Source: Bin87 sp965243255 (GTDB lineage: Bacteria > Chloroflexota > Dehalococcoidia > Lucifugimonadales > UBA3495). From it: DNA of 64,000 nt. Of the stretch, positions 1 through 8,714 are shown piece by piece. Position 1 is the first letter of the stretch, and each line of letters starts with the position of its first letter. The notes beneath the pieces were generated by a model. It was given only the letters and a program-made list of their open reading frames with translations, was not told the DNA's origin and did not search any database. The position numbers were made by a program, and so were the translations under genes. The DNA is taken from positions 2,232,001-2,296,000 of the forward strand of contig CBDEUH010000004.1 of assembly GCA_965243255.1 (NCBI GenBank), written 5' to 3'.

Positions 1-117
1 CATCAACCGCCGCTCCCGACCTTACAATTCCCCTAGAAAAACGGGCCGCCCCTCCAGGTTTGGCCTTGACGGTACGTCGGAGCGGTTCTCCGTCAGCCTC
101 ATCGGAGGTCAAAGCCA

Positions 118-1287
118 ATGTTTCGCAGTCTGGCGCGCCGCAAGCTCCGCACCGCGCTGACCGTGGTGGGCATTGCCGTGGGAATATGGGCGCTGATGGT
201 CATGAGCGCCATGGCCAACAAGTTGACCACCCTGGTGGACGGTGGCTCCACCTACTTCGACAACAAGATTGTGGTTAGCGACGCGAGGGACCTCGCCTTT
301 GGTTTTGGCCTGACGCCCATGCCCGCAGAGATCGTCGAACGGATTGGGGAGATCCCCGGCGTGGCGGTGGCAGCGCCGCAGGTGCAGTTCCTCCTGGACC
401 CGGAGGACACCGGCTCCGGCTTCTCGGCCCCGGACTTTGCCGTCGCCGCCAAGGCCGGGTTCGACCAGGGCCTGGAGACGTTTGGCACCAACGTCGCGCA
501 GGGACGAGAACTCACCCAGACAGACGAAGGTACGCAGGTCGTCGTGTTGGGCGCCGACCTCGCCAGGAAGTTCAACCTGGCGCCCGGAGACGGGTTTGGC
601 ATGCGTGGTGAAGAATTCGATGTCGTTGGGGTGCTGGAGCCCACGTTGATGTTCTTTGACAGCACCGCCTTCATCCCACTGGAGGCGGGGCAGGACGTTC
701 TGGCGCGGGAAGCCTCCATCGGAACGGAACCGGGATCGCCGCCGCCTGAACTGACGTCCATGGTAATAGTGTACCCTGAGGCGGATGCCGGCATTGTCGG
801 CTTGGCCGAACGCATTGAAACGACCCTGCCCCAGACCAGGGCCGTGTCCGGGGACGACTTCGATGAACAGTTTGGGTCCACAATCGCCATCTTCAACGCA
901 ATCATCCTCAGCGTGGCGCTGATCAGCATCGTGGTGGGCAGTCTCACGGTCATCAACACGATGACCATGAGCGTGGCTGAACGCACCCGGGAGATCGGCA
1001 TCAAGCGCGCCATTGGGGCGACGCAGGGCGTCATCATGCGGGAACTGGTCTTCGAGGCGGGCCTCATGGGATTCATCGGCGGACTGGTTGGCCTGGGCCT
1101 GGCGGGCCTGGTCGTCTACATCGCCAACGAAGCCGGCCAGACTTCCGGTACAGTCCTGTTCCGGCTTACGCCCCTGATTGGCCTGCTTGGGATTACGTTT
1201 TCCACGGTGTTGGGAGCGATTGCCGGAGTCTTGCCGGCCTGGAATGCCGCCCGGCTGGACCCGGTGGAAGCGCTGCGGCAAGGGTAA
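118..1287 (+). CDS. ABC transporter permease, MacB/FtsX type
   Basis: 389-residue membrane subunit of an ABC exporter of the MacB/LolC class, which uses ATP hydrolysis in the partner ATPase to move lipids, peptides or drugs mechanically across the envelope. An N-terminal membrane segment (about residues 12-30) is followed by a roughly 220-residue extracytoplasmic core and then three membrane segments (about 262-285, 312-338, 350-372), the usual MacB-core plus FtsX layout. The FtsX signature around 'SVAERTREIGIKRAIGAT' is clear. The ATG at 118 has GGAGGT 8 nt upstream, which decides the start. The ATPase gene follows after 8 nt, so the two form an operon. There is no HlyD-type adaptor in view; the substrate cannot be read from sequence. 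Confidence 0.9.
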   Translation: MFRSLARRKLRTALTVVGIAVGIWALMVMSAMANKLTTLVDGGSTYFDNKIVVSDARDLAFGFGLTPMPAEIVERIGEIPGVAVAAPQVQFLLDPEDTGSGFSAPDFAVAAKAGFDQGLETFGTNVAQGRELTQTDEGTQVVVLGADLARKFNLAPGDGFGMRGEEFDVVGVLEPTLMFFDSTAFIPLEAGQDVLAREASIGTEPGSPPPELTSMVIVYPEADAGIVGLAERIETTLPQTRAVSGDDFDEQFGSTIAIFNAIILSVALISIVVGSLTVINTMTMSVAERTREIGIKRAIGATQGVIMRELVFEAGLMGFIGGLVGLGLAGLVVYIANEAGQTSGTVLFRLTPLIGLLGITFSTVLGAIAGVLPAWNAARLDPVEALRQG

Positions 1288-1295
1288 GGGCTTCG

Positions 1296-2006
1296 ATGGC
1301 CTTTCTGGAAGCTCGGAACCTGCACAAGACGTACCGGATGGGAAGGAATAATTTCGTGCACGCCCTTCGGGGCGTGGACGTCGACGCGGAGGCCGGCGAG
1401 ATGGTTGCCGTCACCGGCCCATCGGGCTGTGGCAAAAGCACCCTGATGCACATCCTGGGCATGCTTCACTCTCCCGACCAGGGAGTCATCCCCGCGCCTA
1501 AGCTGGTGATTGACGGGAAGGACGCGACCGCGCTTTCGGACCGGGGGCGAACCCGGATGCGGGCGGAACGCATCGGGTTCGTCTTTCAAGCGTTCAACCT
1601 GGTTGCGACCCTCACGGCTATGGAAAACGTGGCGCTCCCTGCCGAGTATGCCGGCTGGCGCCGCACCGACGCGAAGGCCGCTGCGCAGACCGCTCTTGAG
1701 TTGGTGGGACTGGAATCGCGTGCCGGACACAGGCCCATGGAGCTCTCCGGCGGGCAGCAGCAGCGCGTTGCCATCGCACGAGCGCTGGTGACACAACCCG
1801 CACTGCTGCTGGCGGACGAACCCACCGGCAACCTGGACTCGGAGAATACCCAGGAGATCATGGAGATTCTGCGCCGGTTCAACCGGGAGCTGGGTCAGAC
1901 CATCGTCCTGGTAACCCACGACGCGTGGGTCAGCGAGTCCTGCGGCCGGGTATTGACGATGGCGGACGGCGTCATTACCAGCGAGCACGCAGCGGGCAAT
2001 CCGTAA
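1296..2006 (+). CDS. ABC transporter ATP-binding protein, MacB/LolD type
   Basis: 236-residue ATPase partner of the permease just upstream. It has a Walker A (GPSGCGKST, about residue 42), Q-loop (VFQAFNL), signature motif (LSGGQQQRVAIARAL), Walker B with the family-typical LLADEPTGNLD, and the switch histidine in VTHD. Length and motifs match the LolD/MacB/FtsE branch, which drives mechanotransmission rather than a classical import cycle. The ATG at 1296 has a weak AAGGG a few bases upstream and lies 8 nt after the permease stop, so translation is probably coupled. The pair may export a lipoprotein or a small toxic molecule; this is inference from the family. Confidence 0.93.
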   Translation: MAFLEARNLHKTYRMGRNNFVHALRGVDVDAEAGEMVAVTGPSGCGKSTLMHILGMLHSPDQGVIPAPKLVIDGKDATALSDRGRTRMRAERIGFVFQAFNLVATLTAMENVALPAEYAGWRRTDAKAAAQTALELVGLESRAGHRPMELSGGQQQRVAIARALVTQPALLLADEPTGNLDSENTQEIMEILRRFNRELGQTIVLVTHDAWVSESCGRVLTMADGVITSEHAAGNP

Positions 2007-2302
2007 AATATGGCAAGCTTATGCGGCCACTCAACTGATCCAGGATGGGAAACACTCTTGTTGCCGCGACACTAGCTCGGTGCAGGATCACACCGGACGG
2101 ACGTGCCGCCGGTTCAGGCTGCCCGCCATGGGCGCCCAAACGGTCCTTGAGTGGGGCCGCAGGGAGCGAGTCCGCGAGTTACATGGGGAGTGAGAATTAG
2201 GCGACAGCCAACCTAAGCCATAGACCAAGTATGTTAGACTGCTCCACCTGGCGACGCGGATACTTCCGCATCAGCTCAATTTGCAAGAGGGAGCAGTGAG
2301 AA

Positions 2303-2596
2303 ATGAAAGGTTACGTAGTGATTCTTGACACCGAGATCAACGACCCCGAGGGCCTGGCCGCCATGTCCGAGCGTGTTCGGCAAGCGGTGACCCGCGATCA
2401 CGGCGAAGTTCTGATTCGCGGCGGAGCTATCACCCGGAAACACGGCGACGCCGATCCTCCGGCACGCTTGACGGTGGTGGAGTTCAACAGCATCGAAGAC
2501 GCTGAGGCTCTTTTCGAGGATGCCGCAGTCGTCGAACTTCAAGAAGAACGTCATCGGTACGCCACGTCCACCGTGTTCATTGTAGAGGGGGTCTGA
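2303..2596 (+). CDS. DUF1330 family protein
   Basis: 97-residue cytosolic protein. The opening (MKGYVVILDTEIND), the central 'VLIRGGA' strand and the 'LTVVEFNSIEDAEALF' segment are the marks of DUF1330, a small ferredoxin-like (dimeric alpha+beta barrel) family with no established reaction. Length is normal for the family. The ATG at 2303 has GAGGGAG about 9 nt upstream. It stands alone: the ABC genes end about 300 nt before it, and the transposon relic starts 90 nt after it. The 2007-2302 gap shows no coding sequence that I can support. Confidence 0.8.
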   Translation: MKGYVVILDTEINDPEGLAAMSERVRQAVTRDHGEVLIRGGAITRKHGDADPPARLTVVEFNSIEDAEALFEDAAVVELQEERHRYATSTVFIVEGV

Positions 2597-2683
2597 CCTG
2601 AGACCAAATACCATGGAGCAACGGGCAAAGGCTACTTACTTGTAGCTGACTCATGAATTAACCATCCTGAGGAGCAGGTCACC

Positions 2684-4570
2684 GTTGTAAAAATGGTTGA
2701 TTTTAGTTGCACACCATCGTCAGCCATTCCTGAAGGGCGTGGTCTGAGCGGCGCCGCCGCCCCAACAGTGCAAGGCGACTCCGCTGGGGACTCTCACCCC
2801 AGAACACCGAACTGGTCCCCGTTCAAGCCGCCGCGCGGGTAGCCTGAACCGAATTGGGTCGGCGTCTCCGCTTTCCCAGCCGGTGTTGCGCTGCAAGCGC
2901 CGGTCTCAGCTGTCCCGCAACCGCACCCCAGTACGTCCACACGTGCTTCACTCGCTTCCTCACGGGTACGGTAAAGGCGACTTGGACGCCATTGCCGACG
3001 GGTGCCACCCGCCGGCGGGGGATGCGCTGGGAACAGCCGAGCAAACGACGGGCCAGCACCAGGGCTGCTGCCTGGTGTACGCTGAGCCCGTAACGCTCCA
3101 TGAACTTGACCCGGCCAATCACCGAGCTGAAGGCCGGGTTCACCTGGTGCACTGCCACTCCCTGCCGGTAGCCGCGGGACAGGAAGTACGCCTTGATCTT
3201 GCCATAGCTGAAACTGGACAGCATCCGGCTGTAACGGCGGTTCTTACCCTCCAGGACAGCCTTCTTCTGACGGAAGGCCAGCCGCTCCATCACGATGGGC
3301 TTGCCCACCTCCCTGGCGTAGGCAACCACCCTGGCCACGGCGTCGCCGATGATGGCTTGGGCCTGGTTTCTCGATTTCCCGTAAGTTACCAGCGGCACAC
3401 TGAAAGCATTCACGAAGTTGCCGCTGGCATCAGTCTCACAAACCGCCAGGTGATTGGTATTGAGGTCCACGCCGATAGCGCCGCGCCGTTGGTCGGTAAC
3501 CACCGGCACGTCCATCATCTGGGTGGTGGCGAACACCCGCCAGCCCTTGTCGTCCCGCTTGAACCGGTAGCCGATGGCTTGGCCCAGGTCAGTCCCCCGA
3601 GCTGCCTTCTCACCATGCTGGTGCCGGTAGCAGGCGAAATCTGCATTGCTGTCCAGTGCGGCCAACACCTGCTCGTGGCCGTAGGCGAACCGCACGCCCG
3701 TGATGGTCAGGTACTTCCCATGCTGCGACGCCAGGCAGTCAGGCAGCCGCAGCCTGAGCGTCAGCGTGCCGTCGTCGGCAACTGCAGCCGCGCACAGCTG
3801 GCAACCCGCCGTCTCGTCCCGGCTGCCCAGCAGAAGAATTCGTCGCTCCGCGCATCCCGCCAGTCCCTGAGCCACTCACCATAGCTGGCGTAGCCATTCT
3901 CCGCCAAGTGATTCTGCTTCCGCCAGAGCCCTTTGGAGCCGAAGCACAACCGCACTCGCCCCTCAGCAACGTCGTCCTGCAGCGCCGCCAGCCGATGCCG
4001 CAGATTCGCCAGACGCCGTCGCTTCTGGTGCACCTGTTCCCATCGCTCACGCTGAGCGGCATCAGCGATCTGACTCTCGGCCCGAGCCATTCGCCGACAC
4101 AGACTATCCACCCGCAGTTTCTGCTGCTCCCTCACCGACGCCACCTTGCCTTCCAGCGACACTCGCACCGCGTTGAACATCCGCGCCGGTATCCCGTACC
4201 GCTTCAGGTACTGGCTCTTCAACGACGCGGCCGAGCGGCCCGCCGCCAACTCGGCAAACAGTCGCCGCTCCACTTGACCGAAAAGCTCAGCGTAGGCATC
4301 CAAGGCCCCATCGCCATCGGCGCGTTCTCTCGCGGCATAACAACGGACGCGGGTATGATACGTGGCGATCGGAGGCTGCTCCGAAGAGCCTGACTGGGCC
4401 ATTGCTCGACTATCTCCTTGGGAAAGTGTCATGGTCTAATGATGCCAGAACGCCGGCTCGTGGCATATGCCGACGCCAGACCAACTTGGCAACGGCCGGA
4501 AGATATTTGCTGACCTGACCATTAACTACCAGAACCTACTTTCACCTACTACATCTTGAACAGTTAGCAA
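2684..4570 (-). mobile_element. TnpB-type insertion element, copy A (broken)
   Basis: About 1,887 bp carrying one tnpB-like gene on the minus strand and no transposase of its own. Ends are set by comparison with copy B, whose boundaries are fixed by the gene it splits. On the minus strand the left end reads GGTTGCTAACTG (4572 downward) and the right end finishes ...TTTTTACAACGG (2682). The same right end recurs at 22938 and 26741. The GG at each end fits the GG core used by IS607-type serine transposases, so it may be moved in trans; that is inference. The conserved non-coding stretch between the gene stop and the right end (2684-2822) is where TnpB elements normally encode their guide (omega) RNA. 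Confidence 0.8.
2823..4432 (-). pseudogene. tnpB-like nuclease gene of copy A, frameshifted
   Basis: A TnpB-related protein in two frames: residues from 4432 down to about 3850, then 3850 to 2823. Compared with copy B, one base is missing in the codons after 'EFF' (about 3838), so the first frame runs into unrelated residues and stops at 3761. The product would be about 530 residues: a helical N-terminal half, then a RuvC-like core with GAIGVDLNTNHLAV (first acidic residue), IVMERLAF (glutamate) and the conserved VNPAFSSVIGRVKFM block. There is no zinc-finger CxxC pair, as in the TnpB-related subgroup. The neighbouring bases give no sign of programmed frameshifting, so I call it a pseudogene. 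Confidence 0.75.
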
Positions 4571-5125
4571 CCCTCCTTCTGATTGTAGCAAGACCTGAGG
4601 CGCTACCGCATAACACCTCAGTCGGTGACTGGAAGGGGCGGTAGCGACGATCATCCGATGGCAGGCGCCCGAACCTAGCGAAGAGCGCGGTTGAAACGCG
4701 CCGGTGGCATCAGCAGGCCCGAGTCCAACACCAAGTATGGCAAGATACCGAACAAAACGTAATATAAATTGCGCGTAATGTAATGTGTACATCATACGCT
4801 TGACTGTTTAGAATAGCTCTGTCCACACGCCCGTGTGAGGTTGCGGAACCAGAGCGTGGCGGACTCCGGTTTCCGGTAACACCAGAGAGACCCGGGACCC
4901 GTTGCCAACGACTGGCGGAGGCTGTACCCGTGGTTCCGGAATTGCCAGGCGGCGCGTTGAGGGAGCAGGACAGAGCAGGCAGGGAGACCATGACGCGTCC
5001 TGTGGCGGCAGCATCATCTCAATCCGGCTTTCGCCGAGCTTGGGAGTGAGGTGCCGCAACCGCCGTTGGCGTTCAGGTCCACGGTAGGCAAGAAGAGCAT
5101 TGACGTTGCGACCCGAGAGGCAGTG
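4571..5125 (+). other. Intergenic region before the DUF2235 gene
   Basis: About 555 bp with no credible gene. An AT-rich patch at about 4740-4815 (runs such as AACGTAATATAAATTG) contrasts with the GC-rich surroundings and is the likeliest place for the promoter of the DUF2235-TIR operon, but I cannot point to convincing -35/-10 boxes. Confidence 0.4.
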
Positions 5126-6631
5126 ATGCGGAACATCGTAATCTGCTGTGACGGCACCAGGGGCCGGTACCAGGCCGAAGAGAAGAACACCAACGTGGTC
5201 CGCCTCTATGAGCGGCTGGGTAAAGACGGTGCCGAGCAGATCTCCTACTACGACCCCGGCGTCGGCACGTACAGCCCTTTCCGGGGCGTCGTCATGGGCA
5301 TGGCGGACAGGCTGGCCGCGTCCATCTCAGGCCACGGGATAACCAGCGAGGGGATCGACGAGAACATCAGGCAAGCCTACCGGTACCTGATGAACTATTA
5401 CGAGCCCGGGGACCGGGTGTATCTCTTCGGGTACAGCCGGGGCGCCCACACGGTCCGGGTGCTGGCGGGCATGTTGTACAAGTGCGGCTTGCTCACCAAG
5501 GGGAGCGACAACCTCATTCCCTCGATGGTGCAAATCTACCGCAAGAGGGGCAACGAGAAAATCGCCAAGGGGTTCAAGAACAGCTTCTCCCGGGTCTGCA
5601 AACCACACTTCATTGGGGTGTGGGACACCGTTGCCTCGGTGGGATGGCTGAGCCGGAGGCAATTCTCCAACGAGATCCTGAACCCCGACGTGGCCAACGG
5701 GTACCAGGCCCTGGCCATTGACGAAAGACGCCACCACTTCCGGGTGTCCCGGTGGGAGGAGTGCAGCATCCCCGAGTGCCAGACCATAGAGCAAGTATGG
5801 TTTCTGGGCAGTCATGGGGACGTGGGTGGCCAAAACGCGAATCGCGGCATCTCGGACATCACCCTAAAGTGGATGCTGCTCCACGCCAAGGACAAGAAAC
5901 TGCTGTTGAAGCAGGACTGGCCGGCGGGCCTGGGTCCCGATTATTCGGGGGAGATCAAGCGGTCGGACCGGCATTTCTGGCGGATACGGGCGAAGGACCG
6001 GGTTATCCCGGAAAGCGCCCGGATCCACCGGACCGTGTTGCAGCGCAGGGACGACCCCAACATGCGCTACCAACCCCGCAATCTCCCCAGGTCCCATGTG
6101 GAGACAGGGTGGGCGCTGGATCCCGGCGAATCCGATGAGGACTCGGTGCCAATGACGGCCCAGAATGAAAATCCATCAGGGCCCATTCAACCGGGGACGC
6201 CGGAACAAGGCGCATTCGTTGAGCAGTACAAGCTGCTGGCCCAGTCAGCGGACAACGCTTCCAGCCGCCGCGTCAACATCAACCAATATCAGACGACCCT
6301 GAACCTCGGCATCATCGCCCTGTACGGCGTAAACGAAGTGATTGAGGTGCCCCCGGTTTTTCTGGTGATCATTGCCGCCGCCGGCATAGTGGTCAGCGCA
6401 ACCTGGTTGCTCACCATCCGGTCGCTGGAGCAACTGAACAGGGCAAAATTCGACGTCATCCTGGAGATGGAGAAGCGTCTGCCCGAGACTATCTTCAAAA
6501 AGGAATGGGCCAGGTTGGGAAGAGGGAGGACCTGGGCCTACCAGGGAGCGGCCGTCTTCGAGAAGATGGTTCCCCCGGTGTTCACCCTGGTCCACATCGG
6601 GGTGCTGGCCTACGCACTCCTCAATTGGTAG
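5126..6631 (+). CDS. DUF2235 hydrolase fused to a RipA-like membrane domain
   Basis: 501 residues. The first ~300 form a DUF2235 alpha/beta-hydrolase, the family of type VI phospholipase effectors and of predicted conflict-system effectors: NIVICCDGT opening, nucleophile elbow GYSRGAHTVR (GxSxG), GVWDTVASVG and WFLGSHGDVGGQ with the acid/histidine region. From about residue 375 the tail (EQYKLLAQSADNASSRR, two membrane helices, IRSLEQLNRAKFDVILEMEK, a last helix) resembles RipA-type membrane proteins. A lipase tethered to the membrane is the reading. Start: ATG 5126 with GAGAGG just upstream, directly at the conserved strand; an upstream GTG at 5051 is possible but unsupported. A TIR-like gene follows after 47 nt. 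Confidence 0.82.
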   Translation: MRNIVICCDGTRGRYQAEEKNTNVVRLYERLGKDGAEQISYYDPGVGTYSPFRGVVMGMADRLAASISGHGITSEGIDENIRQAYRYLMNYYEPGDRVYLFGYSRGAHTVRVLAGMLYKCGLLTKGSDNLIPSMVQIYRKRGNEKIAKGFKNSFSRVCKPHFIGVWDTVASVGWLSRRQFSNEILNPDVANGYQALAIDERRHHFRVSRWEECSIPECQTIEQVWFLGSHGDVGGQNANRGISDITLKWMLLHAKDKKLLLKQDWPAGLGPDYSGEIKRSDRHFWRIRAKDRVIPESARIHRTVLQRRDDPNMRYQPRNLPRSHVETGWALDPGESDEDSVPMTAQNENPSGPIQPGTPEQGAFVEQYKLLAQSADNASSRRVNINQYQTTLNLGIIALYGVNEVIEVPPVFLVIIAAAGIVVSATWLLTIRSLEQLNRAKFDVILEMEKRLPETIFKKEWARLGRGRTWAYQGAAVFEKMVPPVFTLVHIGVLAYALLNW

Positions 6632-6678
6632 TCATCCGGAGGGCGCGACTCGTACCGCACCAGTCAAGGAGGACAACA

Positions 6679-7089
6679 ATGCCCGCCCTGAAGAATTACC
6701 GGTTGTTCATCGGTCATGCGTGGCAATATAACGAGGATTACGACCGGCTGGTCGAAATGCTCGATAGCGCCAAGTTCTTCAAATGGACGAACTACAGCGT
6801 GCCGCAGGACAGACCCAAGGAGGCCACCGACGACAGTGAACTTCGCCAAGCGCTCCGAAACCAAATGCGCTCTACCAATTGCATCCTGATCATTTCGGGC
6901 ATGTACGTCGCCTACCGCGACTGGATTCAGCATGAGATTGACGTGGCCGCCGAATGGGGCAAACCCGTCATAGGCATCAGGCCCAGGGGGAATGAGAGGG
7001 TACCCCGGGCCGTAAGTTCCGTGGCCGACGTGATGGTCGGATGGTACACCCCGTCCATCATCAGCGAGATCAGGAAGCGGGCGAAATAG
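6679..7089 (+). CDS. TIR-like protein (DUF1863/ThsB-like)
   Basis: 136 residues, a single TIR-like domain of the DUF1863/MTH538 type used by ThsB of Thoeris defence. Visible: first strand YRLFIGHAW, NYSVPQ loop, helix SELRQALRNQM, strand CILIISGMY, then W-x-x-x-E in DWIQHEIDVAAEWGKPVIGI, where the glutamate lies at the position of the usual TIR NAD-hydrolase catalytic residue. Start ATG 6679 has a perfect AAGGAGG 6 nt upstream, stronger than anything else in the cluster. It lies 47 nt after the DUF2235-membrane gene. In Thoeris, ThsB makes a cADPR-type signal that activates a separate effector; a membrane-anchored DUF2235 hydrolase would be an unusual effector partner. Function is inferred, not shown. 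Confidence 0.82.
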   Translation: MPALKNYRLFIGHAWQYNEDYDRLVEMLDSAKFFKWTNYSVPQDRPKEATDDSELRQALRNQMRSTNCILIISGMYVAYRDWIQHEIDVAAEWGKPVIGIRPRGNERVPRAVSSVADVMVGWYTPSIISEIRKRAK

Positions 7090-7263
7090 CGGCGCCAATG
7101 CGGGGTTGCCGAATGTGGCGGTCCGAAATGCTGCGGGACCCGTCAGGTGAGGAGCTCTTGGTACGGCCCATGCTGAACCTGCCCTGGACGCATTTAGGCA
7201 GCGCTCTCTCCAGGCCGGACCCGAAAGTTTTCTTGCGACGGCCGGTGAAGCACGGGAGGAAGG

Positions 7264-7707
7264 ATGATCAGGCAAATTGGTCCCTTCATACTGAGCTTCC
7301 TGGGCAGAGTTTTCTGGCATTCCAGGTTCATCATATATCCGGCCGCATTGCTGGCCATGGTCGGTCCCCTCATATACTTCGTCGTGAAGAACTACCGGGA
7401 CCGGGTGGGAGACCTGACCGGCAACGATATAGCCATCATCGCCGCGGGGATAGCCGCCATTGCCCTGATCGCGAACATGCTGGCAACCACCGTCTCCTCC
7501 CTCGTCCCGTGGAGAACCCAGATACATTACAACGGTCTACTGAAATGCTACGCCCGCGCGGGCGGCAGTGGATGCGTGACGCTTCGCCTGGAAGCGCAAG
7601 GCAGGATAACGGAAAAGATCCAGGGAATCGGGTATTTCATTGCGAAGGGTTATCACGTCTACTGGTTTGACCCGGAAAAGAACCGATTTCCCATCATTCT
7701 GGAGTAA
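7264..7707 (+). CDS. Small two-helix membrane protein of the DUF2235-TIR cluster
   Basis: 147 residues, family not recognised. Two hydrophobic helices (about 23-41 and 56-79) separate a short basic N-terminus from a ~65-residue soluble tail with alternating beta-type segments (CVTLRLEAQG, GYHVYWFDPEKN). The ATG at 7264 has GGAGG close upstream. It is 174 nt downstream of the TIR gene on the same strand. The TAA at 7705-7707 may not be the ancestral end: the same frame continues open after it with coding-like sequence until the IS21 end. It could be an accessory membrane subunit of the cluster or an independent gene. Confidence 0.65.
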   Translation: MIRQIGPFILSFLGRVFWHSRFIIYPAALLAMVGPLIYFVVKNYRDRVGDLTGNDIAIIAAGIAAIALIANMLATTVSSLVPWRTQIHYNGLLKCYARAGGSGCVTLRLEAQGRITEKIQGIGYFIAKGYHVYWFDPEKNRFPIILE

Positions 7708-7855
7708 CTTGACTGGAATACCACCGAATGGCAGGTGGACGAAAAGCACCGAAATCTCGACATAGAGGAGGTCCTGGTAGTTACCGGACGCAGAGACGAA
7801 ATTTTCGTGGCCATCGGCTTCAGGAAAGTAAACGGTGTCAAGGGCGGCGCAAAAT
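7708..7855 (+). pseudogene. In-frame continuation of the membrane protein, cut by IS21
   Basis: Directly after the TAA of the small membrane protein the same frame reads LDWNTTEWQVDEKHRNLD, then IEEVLVVTGRRDEIFVAIGF, which has the amphipathic strand pattern of a real domain and normal codon use. It runs into the IS21 terminal repeat at about 7856. I infer that the original protein was about 50 or more residues longer, acquired a stop, and was truncated by the insertion; the alternative is that the stop is genuine and the rest is chance. Confidence 0.4.
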
Positions 7856-7871
7856 TGTGCCGGCGGGGCGG
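7856..7871 (+). repeat. IS21 left terminal inverted repeat
   Basis: 16 bases that match, in inverse orientation and with one mismatch, 10300-10315 at the other end of the element. An inner motif (7875-7888) is also repeated inverted at the far end. Confidence 0.75.
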
Positions 7872-7928
7872 AGTAAAACTGTACCACCTGGGCGGTGCCT
7901 AACGGCCATGGCCGGGCCCGACGACGTG

Positions 7929-8714
7929 CTAACCGGCGGCTGTCAGTCCTGGCGGAACTGACCCGACTACGCCCTGCCTGCTGCCCCGGAGGCGATAGCT
8001 GTCGCCGTTCATCTCCAGGATGTGCACGTGGTGGGTGAGACGGTCCAGCAGCGCGCCGGTGAGGCGTTCCGACCCGAAGACTTCGGTCCACTCGTCAAAG
8101 GGCAAGTTGGTGGTCACCAGGATGGAGCCCCGCTCGTAGCGTTGGCTGAAGATCTCGAAGAGCAGTTCCGCCCCTGTGTGGGATAGGGGCACGAAACCCA
8201 ACTCGTCGATGATGAGCAGCTTGAGCCGGGCCAGCTGGCGTTGCAGGTTGAGCAGCCGGCGCTCGTCCCTGGCTTCCAGCAGTTCGTTGACCAGGGCGGC
8301 GGCGGTGGTGAAACCCACCGACAATCCCCTTTGGCAGGCGGCCAGGCCCAAACCCAGGGCGACGTGGGTCTTGCCGGTGCCGCTGTTGCCGATGGCGATG
8401 ATGTTTTCGCCCCGCTGGATGTACTCGCACCGAGCCAGTTGCATCACCAGCTGCATATTCACCGAGGGGATGGCCGAGAAGTCGAAGGTGTCCAGGCCCT
8501 TGGTGACGGGGAAGCGCGCGGCGCGGATCCGGCGCTGCACCATGCGCTGGTGTCGGTCGGCGAGTTCCATTTCGGTGAGCCGGAGCAAGTAGTCGGGATG
8601 GGTGACACCCTCGGCGGCGCACTCGGCGGCCAGCTTGCCGTACTCTCTCAGGAAGGTGGGCAGCTTCAATTCCCTGAGGTGATGCTCCAGAAGCAGCGTG
8701 GCTTGGTCGCTCAT
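7929..8714 (-). CDS. istB: IS21 transposition helper ATPase
   Basis: 261-residue AAA+ helper that assembles on target DNA and delivers IstA to it. Walker A GNSGTGKTH (about residue 103), Walker B LLIIDELGFVPL, sensor segment LVTTNLPFDEW and the C-terminal LLDRLTHHVHILEMNGDSYRL are all present. The start is the ATG at 8714 whose last bases overlap the istA stop as ATGA (8711-8714), so translation is coupled; the longer open frame upstream lies inside istA. Length is normal for IstB and I see no defect. Confidence 0.95.
   Translation of the reverse strand: MSDQATLLLEHHLRELKLPTFLREYGKLAAECAAEGVTHPDYLLRLTEMELADRHQRMVQRRIRAARFPVTKGLDTFDFSAIPSVNMQLVMQLARCEYIQRGENIIAIGNSGTGKTHVALGLGLAACQRGLSVGFTTAAALVNELLEARDERRLLNLQRQLARLKLLIIDELGFVPLSHTGAELLFEIFSQRYERGSILVTTNLPFDEWTEVFGSERLTGALLDRLTHHVHILEMNGDSYRLRGSRQGVVGSVPPGLTAAG

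Noticed and set aside
109..1281. Long minus-strand open frame of about 390 codons
   Set aside because: Antisense shadow of the ABC permease. His/Gln/Arg-rich composition without motifs, and the plus-strand frame has clear MacB/FtsX features.
2684..2822. Separate non-coding RNA gene at the right end of copy A
   Set aside because: Position and conservation fit a TnpB guide RNA, but there is no direct evidence of its boundaries, so it is described within the element and not called as an RNA gene.
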